Of a DNA stretch of 64,000 nt, positions 37,470 to 48,144 are shown piece after piece (the stretch's first letter is position 1; every line of letters begins with the position of its first letter). A model generated the notes under the pieces. The model saw nothing but the letters and a program-made list of their open reading frames with translations, was not told the origin of the DNA and searched no databases. The position numbers and the translations under genes were made by a program. This DNA is from Sclerodactyla briareus (Eukaryota; Echinodermata; Holothuroidea; Dendrochirotida; Sclerodactylidae): contig JAODTK010005755.1 in assembly GCA_026419785.1 (NCBI GenBank), positions 124,001 to 188,000 of the forward strand, given 5' to 3'.

Positions 37470-39118
37470 CAGGGTTCCCACCGTCATGGAAAACCTGGAA
37501 AAGTCATGGAATTCCATGCAAAAAATTCCGCCTGGAGAAGTTTTGGAGTTCATGAAAAGTCATGGACGTTTTCATGAAGTGATGTTGTCACTTTCTCGCA
37601 GCTGTTCAAGTGTTGCTCTGAAGAACTAATTTTTTTGAACAACTTTAGTGACATCGCTTGGCATTGTTGAAATTTCAGGACAGGGTGTACATCATGGATG
37701 AGAACATTTTTCATAAGAACTGTCATGTCATCAAAGGTCATTCAAGGTCACTTATGGGCTGAACTGCCAAATAGTATGTGCTCCTGCCCCAGCACAACTT
37801 CCAGTGACATTTCCTGATGTGGTTTATATTTCAGGACAGGAGGTAGCCCATCTAGGGTAACCTTTTTCATAAAAAGAGTCAATCATCCACGGTCATTAAA
37901 GGTCAAAAACTAGTTTTTTATCGGCCATAACATGGAAACCAAATGTCTGCCGAGGTGGGGAGGTGTGCCATTTTGATCCACTCGTTGACCCCCATCTGTG
38001 TGACCTTTGACCTCAATTTGACCTCACTATGTTTTGGGCCTAATCAAATTTTAGTGGCCATTTTCGGACCTAAGGTACCTTCTGAAGCGAAATGGGATTC
38101 ATAATTTGACCCCATGTGAACCTCTGGGTCGTGAAGATAGCACTCGAGGTCAATTTTCAGGGTGGCATCGGGATCAGGTGAACACGATCTGATTTGATTT
38201 GGGGAACAAAAGTCACTAATCAAGTAAGGTAATTAGCCTATTTATGTTATCTGTTGTTCAGGCTTGGTCAAGATTACAGATGAACATAGTGCTAATGGTG
38301 ACTTGGTTTGGCACATAGATGCGGGATATATAAGGTAGATGGTACTGATTAGATTTTCAACAAGCGTCCAAAATATGGTAATTAGGTTGTCTAATTGGTC
38401 ATGATTTAGGCAAAATTCAAAAGTTTGTCGGATTTTCTCGAAGCTTGGTGAATATGGTCTACCTTCATGCCCAACTTTTTAACAATGATTCTGGGTCATT
38501 CAACATACCTAATTTGCCTAATTTATCAAATATTTAAGTTTGCTTGGATTGTTCATGAAACCTACCTTGGTGGGTATGGTTTCCTTGAGTTCCACATATT
38601 TTTTATGGATTCAGGGTCACAGGAGGGCATTCAACATGTTTAATTAGCCTAATTTGTGCATAATTTCCAAAGTTTGCGCTGCCGGATTTTTCGTGAAACT
38701 TGGTCATTTGCCTAAATTGGCATAATTAAGGCACGTTCAGCCACACTTTCCACAAAACTTTTACTCCTTCAATAGACATTGTCAATAATTAGTCCTTTCA
38801 AATTTGAAATTGGTCACTGTTTAGTAGGCTGTTTCTGTTGAATGCTAATACTGAAATCTTTAAGCGACACATAGAATGCCTTGTGAAAGTCTGCATGGTG
38901 ACTAATAGAAGTAAACACTGATTGCGCGATCACCCAGGCGAGACACTGGGGACGATCGCCTTGTTTAGATGTTCTGTGCAAAATGTCATGGCGAAGGTCA
39001 TGGAGAAGATGTCTGGAAATTCCTTCATTGGTCATGAAAAGTCATGGGAAATTTGATTGCCCAGAATCTGCAGGAACCTTGCCTGTTGACGATACTCCAG
39101 CCCCCTGTAGGAACCCTG
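37470..39118. mobile_element. Non-autonomous DNA transposon with hAT-like termini (1.65 kb)
   Basis: The left end CAGGGTTCCCACCG (37470) is the inverted counterpart of the right end CTGTAGGAACCCTG (39118), sharing CAGGGTTCC-AC. Immediately inside both ends are words of the GTCATGGAAAA/GGAAAAGTCATGG type, a hallmark of a widespread interspersed family. The interior holds ~150-bp imperfect tandem units (TTTGCCTAATT..GTGAAACTTGG, 38.25-38.75 kb) and a copy of the repeat also seen at 26586. No transposase frame survives. An exact 8-bp target duplication is not present: the flanks CGTCATAT and TGAGTCAT agree only partly. Confidence 0.75.
38829..38960. repeat. Repeat nested in the hAT-like element (partner at 26586-26745)
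   Basis: GGCTGTTTCTGTTGAATGCTAATAC, AGAATGCCTTGTGAAAGT, AAACACTGATTGCGCGATCACCCAGGCGAGACACT and ATCGCCTTGT are collinear with the copy upstream of the 26776 exon. It lies just inside the right terminus, so it may be the element's own right flank; the 26.6-kb copy may then be a fragment of a second such element. Confidence 0.7.
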
Positions 39119-39379
39119 TGAGTCATGTGATCCACCCGATGGACATGGGTGAGGTCAGCATCTGAGCGAAAGCAAGTGAGAACACTCTACAAGTTACATG
39201 AGCTTTAAAATGTGGGTCATTACCAAAACCGAAGGTGACTTACATGTGCGTCACCCCTATGGGACAGTCATACGACTGACTTTCGAATATGTCTTCTACT
39301 TGGATTATGTAGAAAAAAAATAGAATGAAAGCTGGGCTACTACTAGTGGGTGGGTCATTTTGAGGAATTGTCGAGTGAC

Positions 39380-39803
39380 TGAGGGGTGGTGCAGTGTGCA
39401 AGAACTGCTATGAATCACCCATTGCTGTGACTAACCCTTCTGCGTTACAGGGGGTGTGTCAGTATGCAAGAACTGCATGATCACCCATTGACTGACTCCC
39501 CCCCTGCTCTGCGTACAGGGGGTGCTCGTCAGTGTCAGTGTGCAAGGACTTCACAACTCACCCTTGACTGGGACTCACCCTGTCTGGTGTACAGGGGGTG
39601 GTCAGTGTGCCGAGAACGGCAGGACTACCATTGACTGTGACGCACCCTGTCTGGCATACAGGGGGTGCGACAGTGTGCAAGAGCTGCCATGAATCACCCA
39701 TTGGACTGTGACTCACCCTGTTGGCATACAGGGGGTGCGACAGTGTGCAAGAACTGTAGTACTCATCCATTGACTGTGACTCACCCTGTTGGAGTACGGG
39801 GTG
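39380..39803. repeat. Minisatellite, ~70-80-bp unit, about six copies
   Basis: GGGGGTG..GTCAGTGTGCAAGAACTGC..TGAATCACCCATTGACTGTGACTCACCCTGT..GCGTACA repeats six times with landmarks near 39391, 39460, 39535, 39604, 39672 and 39740. Unit length varies by small indels. It begins about 260 bp right of the hAT-like element. Confidence 0.9.
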
Positions 39804-40916
39804 CGGTCATAAAGAAAAATAGTTTATATTACCAAGTTGATATCACAAAAACAAACCCCCAAAGTCCACACTTGGGGGTGTCGAAGGTGGCCAACCCAGT
39901 ATGATTGACATTTTGCCACCAGTCATGAGGGCCAGGGGTCTAAACATATAGAGATGATATAGAGAAAATAACTGGGGTAATCAGGCTGCGTGTCCGCATG
40001 CGTGTGGACGCTAAGATAGGGACGTCCCAGTGCTCTCCACATGTGTTATTCATTTCCACAATAACTCATGTTCGTTCGGTAATGGGTTACGAAGGAAAAC
40101 TGACTTGTATTCAACGTCGTGAGGCGGAGGGACATCAGTGTCAAATATTTGAGGATGCTTGGTATGTACGTGCAGATGAGACAGAGATTCGGTTGAGGTT
40201 TCAGAGCATGTCTGACAAACTTTCATTTCTCATTTTGAGAATGGCAGAAGATACTGAGATCTGATTTTGGGGGAATCATTAACTTTGTATCTGAAATTTT
40301 GCAGCGAACAAGATTGACAAACGTTTAATGTACCATTATTCTTGCATTGTCAGGATGAATGATCGAACTTGAAATACATCTACTGTACAGACACATCCCT
40401 GCAATCAGTATGACATAGACTTGGGGCCTTGGTAGGGGCAAGCCGGAGCGGTGGGGAGGGGAGGGGTCAGGGGGTAGATGAAGTTTGAAAAATTGTGCTT
40501 AAAGTATGAAGACTTGGACCTCAATGATCTCAAGAGACTGTCCAGCCGTGGCTAGCTCACATTCGACCTCCATCTGAGATTTCTAATAGGGCGGGACATA
40601 CAGTGACTAAATCAGGTCCAATCAGAAGAATTGAATAGTTATTCAGGTTAAAGCCTAAGGAGGAGCATCTTAGTCACCTGAGTGAAATAGACTTGTGCGG
40701 TACGCCTGGGCCAGTTCGACCCGGCCAACCAACTTGTCGGAATTAGGGGCCCGAAAAGTGCAACCTTTGCGCGAGAATTGGCAATACCTGATATACCAAC
40801 ATGACGGACACGGTGCCTCGGCTAGGCCGGTGCTATTAAGGTCGATCCTCGACCGGGACTCTCAAAGTTGGATAAAGCTACCCTCGGCTAAATACACACA
40901 CACGGGCACATAAACC

Positions 40917-40980
40917 ATCATATATATATATATAATATATATATATATACACATATATAGACACATATATAGGTTGGAGC
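40917..40980. repeat. (AT)n-rich microsatellite
   Basis: The tract is TATATATATATATAATATATATATATATACACATATATAG and onward, with a few CA interruptions. It is simple-sequence DNA. Confidence 0.95.
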
Positions 40981-41054
40981 TAGGAAATATGAGTCAGCAG
41001 CTAAGGCCTAAGAACAATAATATAACTGTCACAGTGATATAATGGAAAATGCAT

Positions 41055-41480
41055 TGAGGCGGGTAAAACCGACGGTGTTTATAGCCCACTTCTGATCAAT
41101 CAGTTGGTACCAATGTCCAAGCCATGACCCCCAAAAGGAAAATATTCACCAAGTTTCCCTCGAATGGGACAAGTTTGAGCAATCGCATTGTATTAGGCAA
41201 ATTTATCTGTGTGACCAAAAAAGAGTAGCTACATCCACCAAGTTCTTCAAAAATCACGTCAATTGCAAACTGACCTGGAGGACCTCAAAATGACCCACAT
41301 TTTTTATTGGACAATATAGAATCTACACCTAAACAAATTTTGTGAATCCAACAAAACTTCCAAAAACGTGGAGGTTATACAATCAGTGAACCCCAGGCAG
41401 GTTTGACCATGCATGCCCATTTCGAACCCATCCAGGATTTCACTAAAAATGACAGGATGCCAAGTTTTGGTTCAATACAA
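41055..41480. repeat. Diverged relative of the composite element's left end
   Basis: GAGGCGGGTAAAACCGACGGTGTTTATAGCCC resembles the left ends at 13905 and 16990 (GGCGGGTAAACCGCC..ACGTATATATCCCGC). The following ~400 bp is satellite-like (TTCACCAAGTTTCCCTCGAATGGG, CAAACTGACCTGGAGGACCTCAAAATGACC) but different from the 600-bp unit. It may be another member of the same superfamily with other internal repeats. Confidence 0.45.
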
Positions 41481-42278
41481 CAATGTGTAGGAATTTATTA
41501 CATCACCAAGGGACTTCCCGCAGTGGCGACGATGGGCGCAAGCACAAGTACATAATGAAGGACTTTAAGTGTTGCTTGCGAGCAAGAAAATGATGGAAGG
41601 CTATAGAAATGCTAAGTTAATAGTTTAGCTATTAACTGGATGATGCAGGTTCACTAAAAGAATTAGGACTTGGCATAAGTTGGCACAACTACAGCGAGGA
41701 AATAAACGTGTCGTTGACAATTAGGATGTTGGGATTCTGTACATATGCAAGTAATCAACATATGGGTCAAATCACCAGACCACCTCTTCTGGTATTTGCG
41801 TTCAATTAGGACCACCAAACCATTCCGCCCTTACTCTGGGGGTATGAATTATATGCTACGATGTTGCGCCACAATTGGCACATCTGTCGAGCTGGTATTC
41901 TGGTGTGTTTATTCAAGTCCAATGTTGGTCTAGTGAGCGAGCTCAGATCCCAATTGCTCGTCTTGAGGGGCTGGCGATGGGGATGTTGCCATAGCTACCT
42001 GTTACCCCCTTAAATTCATCCCACAAAAGGGTTTGCTTCATTCACTGCCCTGGCGCAAGTCTCAGTTGATGAAAGGCTATATTGCAGCCTGCCATAGTCT
42101 CTTACTGTTCTTTTCCTCTATTCAACAGCACCCGGTGAATACGCCAATCAGCGTGTGGAGTTCTTTACAGCAGCAAACTCGTATGCCTTTTACAGCAGCA
42201 AGCTGATGTGTACTGCTTGGTAATGCCCTCCATTTGATCAACGTATGGCAAGTCATTTATTGGGATGCATTTTTTCAG

Positions 42279-42377
42279 GTTCAGCAACACCAAAGTTCAA
42301 GCAATGACCGTCTCAGTCTTTATGCCTTGATGCTGAAGCCGATCCAGAGGTTTCCACAGTTCATCTGTTTACTCCAG
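42279..42377 (+). CDS. ARHGEF10: ARHGEF10-like exon: DH domain, GTPase-contact helix
   Basis: The exon is 99 bp, 33 intact codons, phase 0 at both ends, with acceptor TTTTTTCAG and donor CAG|GTAAGC. It reads [20 protein letters not shown] then [13 protein letters not shown]. The [10 protein letters not shown] motif is the hallmark of DH conserved region 3, the long helix that contacts switch II of the Rho GTPase. Human ARHGEF10 has [20 protein letters not shown] here. With the next exon beginning DLLKRTP, the helix is uninterrupted in the spliced product. There are no frame errors and all key residues are present, so the catalytic core appears intact. Confidence 0.97.
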
Positions 42378-43189
42378 GTAAGCCCCTGGTCCCTACTCCA
42401 TTAATCCATTATTTGTGGATGGGATTGAATCCATGTTGGAGATACTTTATGTTGATTGCCTCACTTCACCCAGGTGATAATGGGGATATTACAAGATGCC
42501 ATGAATTAGCAACCCACGGGACGTAAACAGCTTCTCGAAACGTGGTGTGATTGGCATCTTTAGATTGTGAAGATAATGACGTCATACTGAACAGTTAGCC
42601 AAGACGAAGCTATTGCAATTCAACCCAATCACCACTGATATATTCGATGATGGAGGGCACAACTGTTGGTTCGCTGCAAGGAGTGCTAGCTTTTTCTTAA
42701 CCCAAGACTAGTGTTACCCTAACTCTGAATTACAGGGAATCTGTAGAGACAAATTCTGGGTAGAGCAATCATATGGGAAAGTTTTTGCCCAGTATGTTGA
42801 GTGTAAGGTTTAGGGGATTGGGTTGATGCAGTCCAGAGCATAACGGCGGTAAATCTTACAGGCTGCTACGATTCAGACTGCACGGGTGGCGGCGAACTAC
42901 CTCTCCAAGGATATGAAAATCCAAGGGAAGGCCAGCTGAGAATGTGTACAAGTGAATAAATAGAAATTATTGGAGTAATGTTAACTGCCATATAATTTCC
43001 CCATGCCCACTCTTACAATTTGTAGTTAAAATTGAAGATTTATGATTACTATTAATAATATGATGAAGTCTGACTGGCCAGCAGATTGAATCGATCAGCA
43101 GATAAATTATAATAAATACTCACTCATAAGAAGACTCAACAGTCCTCCCAGAAGGACCTTTAAGTCTTAATTAATCCCTCCAACTGCTT

Positions 43190-43830
43190 TGCTATGAAGG
43201 TCACCCACAAGAAGTGCCCTTTGCATCACATTTACAAGATGGCCAATTCTGTTTTACAAGAAATAGCACATCATCCGTACTTAGGTGTTGAACTGAGCAT
43301 CGACATGAAATGGTCTCGGCACATAACCCAGATTACCTCTAAGCCATTAAAATGTTGGGTCTTCTAAAGAGGAACATTTACCACGCCAGTTCCCAACCTA
43401 AAGTCCAGTCGCCTATAAAGCATTGATTAGACCACGTCTTGAATATTGTTCTGCTATTTCGGACCCACATCATAAAACTGATATCCATAAGCTGGAAAGC
43501 ATACAACACAGAGCGTTGGAAACTACTGCAAGGATTCAAGCATTTCCAAAATTCTAAAAGATTTGGAATGGGACTCCCTCAGAATCGTCAAGTTGTATCG
43601 AATAAAACAATCTATAAAGAGACCCATGGAATTATTCCTAGCAATATCAATACTTTTCGGCAGTCCTCAGGCGCACCCAGACTTCACCAGACAAGAGAGA
43701 CTGGGGACTTTAAGTATAACAGGATAACCACGAAATGAAGACTTCTACAGGTATTCCCTATACCGGAGAACTATACCCGCGGGAACGGTCGACATGAAGA
43801 AGGAGCGCCCCATAGTTCAACGAGTTTAAA
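43190..43830 (+). pseudogene. Non-LTR retrotransposon reverse transcriptase, 3' end fragment
   Basis: In shifting frames the text reads HHPYLGVELSIDMKWSRHIT, then LKRNIYHASSQ, then ALIRPRLEYCSAIS, KLESIQHRALETTARI and FYRYSLYRRTI. This order (Y-L-G-V-x-L-D/S..W..H, then R-P-x-L-E-Y-C-S-x-x-W/S-x-P, then L-E-x-I-Q-x-R-A, then the R-T-x-x-x-W region) is typical of the thumb and C-terminal part of Jockey/CR1-like reverse transcriptases. The palm with the catalytic aspartates is absent, so it is 5'-truncated. Several frame shifts and stops make it dead. It sits in sense orientation in the intron. Confidence 0.8.
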
Positions 43831-44550
43831 TCTAAAATGGGCGCCATTGATCTAGAGTTGCTCTCGGCTAAAGCCCATTTTGACATTTGATTCGTGTTGG
43901 CTAGTGGGTGCCACGTATGCGATGACCAGTGATGGTGTTTGTATGTGTGATGGATACAGATACAGATACACTCAATCATCAGTGACTCGGGTCCGAACGA
44001 AACTTCAAATAGAAACACACTACAGAACACATAAAAACACCTTTCACACAGATGTCCCCTCAGCTCAAAACACTGGCACTCGAATCCAAAAACTACTTCG
44101 AATTTCAAAAAGTCAATCCACACTGGCTTACGTGCAACCTGAAAAGACAACGCTGGGGAGCATTCGTGAAACTCACATAGCAACAGTAGAGGGAGGGATA
44201 TAGATGCGCGCGCATGCACTGTGTAGGCTATGCATACCATCCCATTACATGAGCATGTAATATCAACGCAACCAAGTACAATCGCTGTTCAGCGCAGGTT
44301 ACATTCTTCCTTCTAGGCTGTAGTTAGGGGGACTAATGCCAAAGTCAGTTTTAAATGTCTCGCCCATAGACATAGCAAAGTTACAAAAACGGTGTTGTAT
44401 CGTTCATCTCCATATCCTACATTAGCAGCGTCAATCCAGTACAGGCGTGCTATTGTTGGATTGCGGGGGTGGCATGCAGGAACCCACATATAAAAGTACC
44501 GAAAATCTGGAATATTGTTGAAAGGAGCTGAAGTTTTATTATGTGGCAAC

Positions 44551-44573
44551 ATTGATTTGATTTGATTTGATTG
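44551..44573. repeat. (TTTGA)n short tandem repeat
   Basis: ATTGATTTGATTTGATTTGATTG, about four copies of a 5-bp unit, lies ~100 bp before the next exon. Such tails occur at the 3' end of some non-LTR elements, but it is ~720 bp from the reverse-transcriptase remnant and the link is speculative. Confidence 0.8.
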
Positions 44574-44680
44574 CTACGGGTTCAGGAAGCCCATTGGACT
44601 CATCATGGAACCCTAACTGAATTTTTGATCGTGAATGAGCCCCGGCGACAACTCGCCTTCTCTGATTGGTTGATTTGCAG

Positions 44681-44853
44681 GACCTTCTGAAGAGAACGCC
44701 ACTGAACCACCCAGAATAGGATGCCACTACAGCTTGCCCTGACCAAACTGGAGACCTTAGCGGGGGTGCTCAACGAGCGGAAGAGACAAAGCGAGCAACG
44801 ACACGCCGTCAAACACCTTATACGGAATATCAACAGCTAAGTTCTCTGTCAAG
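44681..44853 (+). CDS. ARHGEF10: ARHGEF10-like exon: end of DH domain and DH-PH linker
   Basis: The exon reads DLLKRTPLNHPE, then after a one-base shift near 44720 MPLQLALTKLETLAGVLNER followed by KRQSEQRHAVKHLIRNINS. Human ARHGEF10 has [50 protein letters not shown], a near line-by-line match. The acceptor is TGATTTGCAG. The proposed donor CAAG|GTGATC at 44854 includes a few more residues (KFSVK, after one further base shift), which align without a gap to RYLNK of the human protein. The TAA at 44838 would otherwise stop translation. An alternative is a donor at 44836 (CAG|CTAAGT) that lost its GT. This is the last DH helix. Confidence 0.93.
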
Positions 44854-45543
44854 GTGATCTATGATTGATTTGCTGTCATGGGTTGGCTGAGAAGAGCGAC
44901 CCATCAAATCTTCTCTCCGAACAGCAGTTGACATCGTGTCTGCCTGCATTCTTTATTCTCTGCCTCGTTAGCGTGTCATGAGTAGATACTCAGAATGCAT
45001 CCACCCCCCCTCCCCCCCCCCCTCCCCCACCAACACCACTGATGTCGTCACCCAGACATGACATGACCTTACCTACCCTCTTACCAATAATCTTCTTTAA
45101 GCTCATGCAATCTAGTGGGTGTTAGTCTCCCGCTCCTCTGATAAGTTATATTCACTGAAGGCGTATTATGCTAGTGTGCACACATGCCAAGTGAAAAAAA
45201 AAGTACAGTGCAGACAACATGTCAGGAAAAAGAATGCATGAATGTGAACTGGACTGGCTCAACTAAGCTGGACAATCCCGCACACCTTACTCGTAACAAT
45301 GAATATTCATTCTTTGACGGTGTGTTCATATTCCGATTTTTGTTTTGAATACCCAATGCTAAAAACATTGGCTCATCTGAATCCGTCGTCATGCTTGGTG
45401 TGCATGGTCCCGATTCATCGCTCACAACGCTTCTGTTGAGAAATGTGATTGCCGTTAGAGTAGATATCTATGCTGTAGAGCATAGATTCATCTGATATTG
45501 AAACCGAGTCAGTTTTCCATTCTGCACTTCTCTTTCTCCACAG
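44854..45543 (+). other. Intron, ~0.7 kb
   Basis: It contains a C-rich tract (45003-45031) and no other feature I can support. The 3' end TTTCTCCACAG is a good acceptor. Confidence 0.7.
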
Positions 45544-45596
45544 ATGGGTAACGATAGCCAACGTTGGTTGGTGAACAATACGATGTTCTACAGACG
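45544..45596 (+). CDS. ARHGEF10: ARHGEF10-like exon: start of the PH-like domain
   Basis: This 53-bp exon reads MGNDSQRWLVNNTMFYR and is followed by GTAAGA. Human ARHGEF10 has LSSGSRYLIRSDDMIETVY, so SQRWLV and MFYR fall on the first strand of the PH-like domain. The length leaves the frame one base short for joining to the next exon. A lost G in ACG(G)|GTAAGA would make it 54 bp and give MFYRRTYDNQ. A small exon with moderate similarity would be weak alone, but it fits exactly between its neighbours. Confidence 0.75.
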
Positions 45597-46599
45597 GTAA
45601 GAATAGTGTTGATATTTTTATCCTCTAAAAGAGTTATTAACAGCAAACCTATTTTTTTCTTCTTAACTGCATCGATATGTGTTGAATTTGGCTAGGAGAG
45701 GTGTGCTGAGCCATTGAAGTGCTTGGGCTATAGCTCAGAAACTAAAGGAATTAGGAGTAACATATTCATCGTGCAGGCTGCTGGGATGTCAGCCCTACCA
45801 TCAGTTATGCTGAAGGCACACCATTAGACAATTGGAGGTGTGTTCCTAGGACCCTTCTCGAAGATGCGGAGGGGATTGGGTAGCCAGGATGGATGGATCG
45901 TTCCGGACGAACGGAGGGTAGATCTTCTGAGTATTCTGGGGGCTGATGGGAACCATCTCCTCACTGGTCTGAACTGTGGCTGGAAGGATCCTGGAACCAT
46001 GCCACACCACTCCCCTCTTAGTTTCCCCCTCCTCTTTCCCCTCACATATCTCATTGGTGCGTCCGTCTCAGCTGCCTAACCTAAATGTGATATGATATTT
46101 GTCAAAGGACTCTCTTCTGCATGGCTCGTCCTGGAGGGGCAATAATAACTCTTCTGCACAGTCAAAGGCGTTTGTGTAGACCTAACTATTTTGGTAATGA
46201 GGTTCAGCATCTGACTCATACAAAAAATATATTAAAAAAAAAAAAGAAGATATATATATAGTTTATATATGAATGTATAAAAAATATATACAAATATATT
46301 TTAGAAAATATATACTTATACGTAGAGGCTTGGGTAAACAATCCATTAAAAAATCATTTCAACTGCAATCGTGCACAATTGTCCACTACACATTACTATG
46401 CATGGATCCATACTACTTTCTCCATATTACAAGTTTTATTTTTAAAAAAGAAATGGAATTACAGATTCATTTAATCCTATTCTGCGTTCGATATTCCATC
46501 TAATTTATTTCAATTTTCTGACCTTTTCCACCTGAATATCACCCCACCAGGATGACGTAAGTTGGCCGACTGTGAGATGTTTTCTTGTCACAATATTGA

Positions 46600-47120
46600 T
46601 CTGTTCTCTGAGTTTTTACTGTTTCGTTAACATCTTCGTCGCTTGAAGCATTCCTTGCTGACCTAAGATGGAGGCCTTTTGGCATAGCATATTTCGCCGC
46701 TCAAGACATTTCTCGTAGACCTGAAATGCAGGCATCTGCCTATAGTATCGTTGCCCCCCTAAACCATTCCTGGATACGATACTCCCAATGGAAACGTCTG
46801 TGTCGCTCAAGGCATTCCTCACAGACATAAAATATCCGAATCTTGGTATAGCATCTTGGTCCCCTAAAAATGATCCTGGAAACACTTCATAGGAGAATGT
46901 CCTTGTTGCTTGAGGCATTTCCTGCAGACTAAAAGAGGCTGGCAACTTTGTATAGCATCCCCCCCCCCAAATAGCATCCCCCCCCCCCCCCAAATAGCAT
47001 CCCCCCCCCCCAAACCAATCCCCGAAAACTCCTCATAGGAGAACATTCCATCACCAGAAGCACATCTTACAGACCTCAAATATGGACTCGGTATAGCATC
47101 ATTGTCCCCTAAAATATATC
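46600..47120. repeat. Degenerate ~105-bp tandem array
   Basis: Landmark CGCT(C/T)(A/G)AGGCATTTC..(C/T)AGACCT..AAATATGG..GGTATAGCATC(A/T)T(T/G)GTCCCCTAAA recurs near 46640, 46698, 46804, 46908 and 47057. The fourth unit is expanded by three AAATAGCATCCCCCCCCC blocks. Open frames on the minus strand here (up to 125 codons) simply reflect the repeat and encode no recognisable protein. Confidence 0.8.
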
Positions 47121-48144
47121 CTGGTGTGGCCACTTAGGCTTCATGTAACCTGTAGTGTAGGATATGATTTTTGGATACATCTGGGTTTGCATGCTTTCCT
47201 GAAATCGTGCAAGCTTCTGCAGTTCATGAAAGAGTGATGCATCCAAGTGAGTGTCAACTTCAAGAGCAAAACCCCAATCAAGAGTTTTACATGCTGGGTC
47301 ATCTGCATTGCTATTGAGCATGTTACTGGATGCAAATTAATTCTTGTGCCCCCTTGAGGTGGGGCCAATACTTTTGTTCCCCGGGTAACCTGGGAATTGC
47401 TGTCTTCTTGAGCTAAGTGAAGATTTTAATAGACTTGCAGTGACCTCAGAATTTGATATGCATAGCAGGGATATTTATCTTTGGCCTGTTATGTTGCAAT
47501 AACTATGCCAAGATGTCCTCATAGCATAGGTTCAAGTGATTCCTGCTACTAAAATGTTGTTCGAAGCACTGAGTTGCTGTGGCTAATTTGTGGAGAAATG
47601 TTCCCTAAATGAGGAGTACGGAGGTTATATGCTGAAGTGAGGCACCAGATGGAACAACCAGATTTGTAATCTTGCTGTGTTTCTTCCATTTCTGTACTTT
47701 GTGAATATTAACCAACTTGAGCTCATTTGCTGTTTTCTTCTGCTCTCATCATCTTTCTGGCTGTTGGGCTGTGCAAATACCCTCAATATTTTGCAAGAGA
47801 CAAGTAGTTGTATCAGTCACGTTTTCATATACAACAAGGACCCCCCTCCTCCCCATTCACTCTTCCCTCTTCTCACACGAGCCTTCCCAAACACACAACA
47901 CACCACACCCGGCAGTCATCAACATTTGTTATCATACTCATATTGTTACAGTGATGATTAATAGACTCATGTAGAAGAACAGCTCGGCAAAAACTACTCT
48001 TTCCCTTATCATCACTAAGTTGTCCTCTTCGTAGGAAGATGGCAATTCAATTCTGGGGTCTATTCTTCTCTTGTGTTTTTTGTAACCATATACCTTTTTT
48101 TAATCCTGAAGGCGAGTTCACACATGTTGTAGTAGCCTTCATGT

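Larger units (their letters stand above)
31381..42278 (+). other. Intron, ~10.9 kb
   Basis: Recognisable items are a repeat pair at 31968-32060 and 33143-33245, a 23-base G run at 35754-35776, satellite-like text at 36.1-36.5 kb, a hAT-like element at 37470-39118, a minisatellite at 39380-39803, an AT microsatellite at 40917-40980, and a fragment resembling the left end of the composite element at 41055. From 33.3 to 35.7 kb I see no feature beyond ordinary AT-rich DNA. Confidence 0.6.
42378..44680 (+). other. Intron, ~2.3 kb
   Basis: The second half is occupied by a degraded non-LTR retrotransposon 3' end (43190-43830). A short frame near 42862-42940 reads AATIQTARVAANYLSKDMKI after an AG. 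It has no counterpart between the flanking DH exons, which join perfectly without it. A (TTTGA)n tract lies at 44551-44573. Confidence 0.55.

Noticed and set aside
42862..42945. Extra exon reading AATIQTARVAANYLSKDMKI
   Set aside because: The flanking DH exons join seamlessly in the family alignment, no good donor follows, and the segment has no counterpart in ARHGEF10 proteins.
43758..44240. Minus-strand frame of 160 codons rich in Phe/Cys
   Set aside because: It is antisense to the tail of the reverse-transcriptase remnant and has no recognisable domain.
46616..47133. Two minus-strand frames with Gly-rich stretches
   Set aside because: They are translations of the 105-bp tandem array and its poly(C) block.
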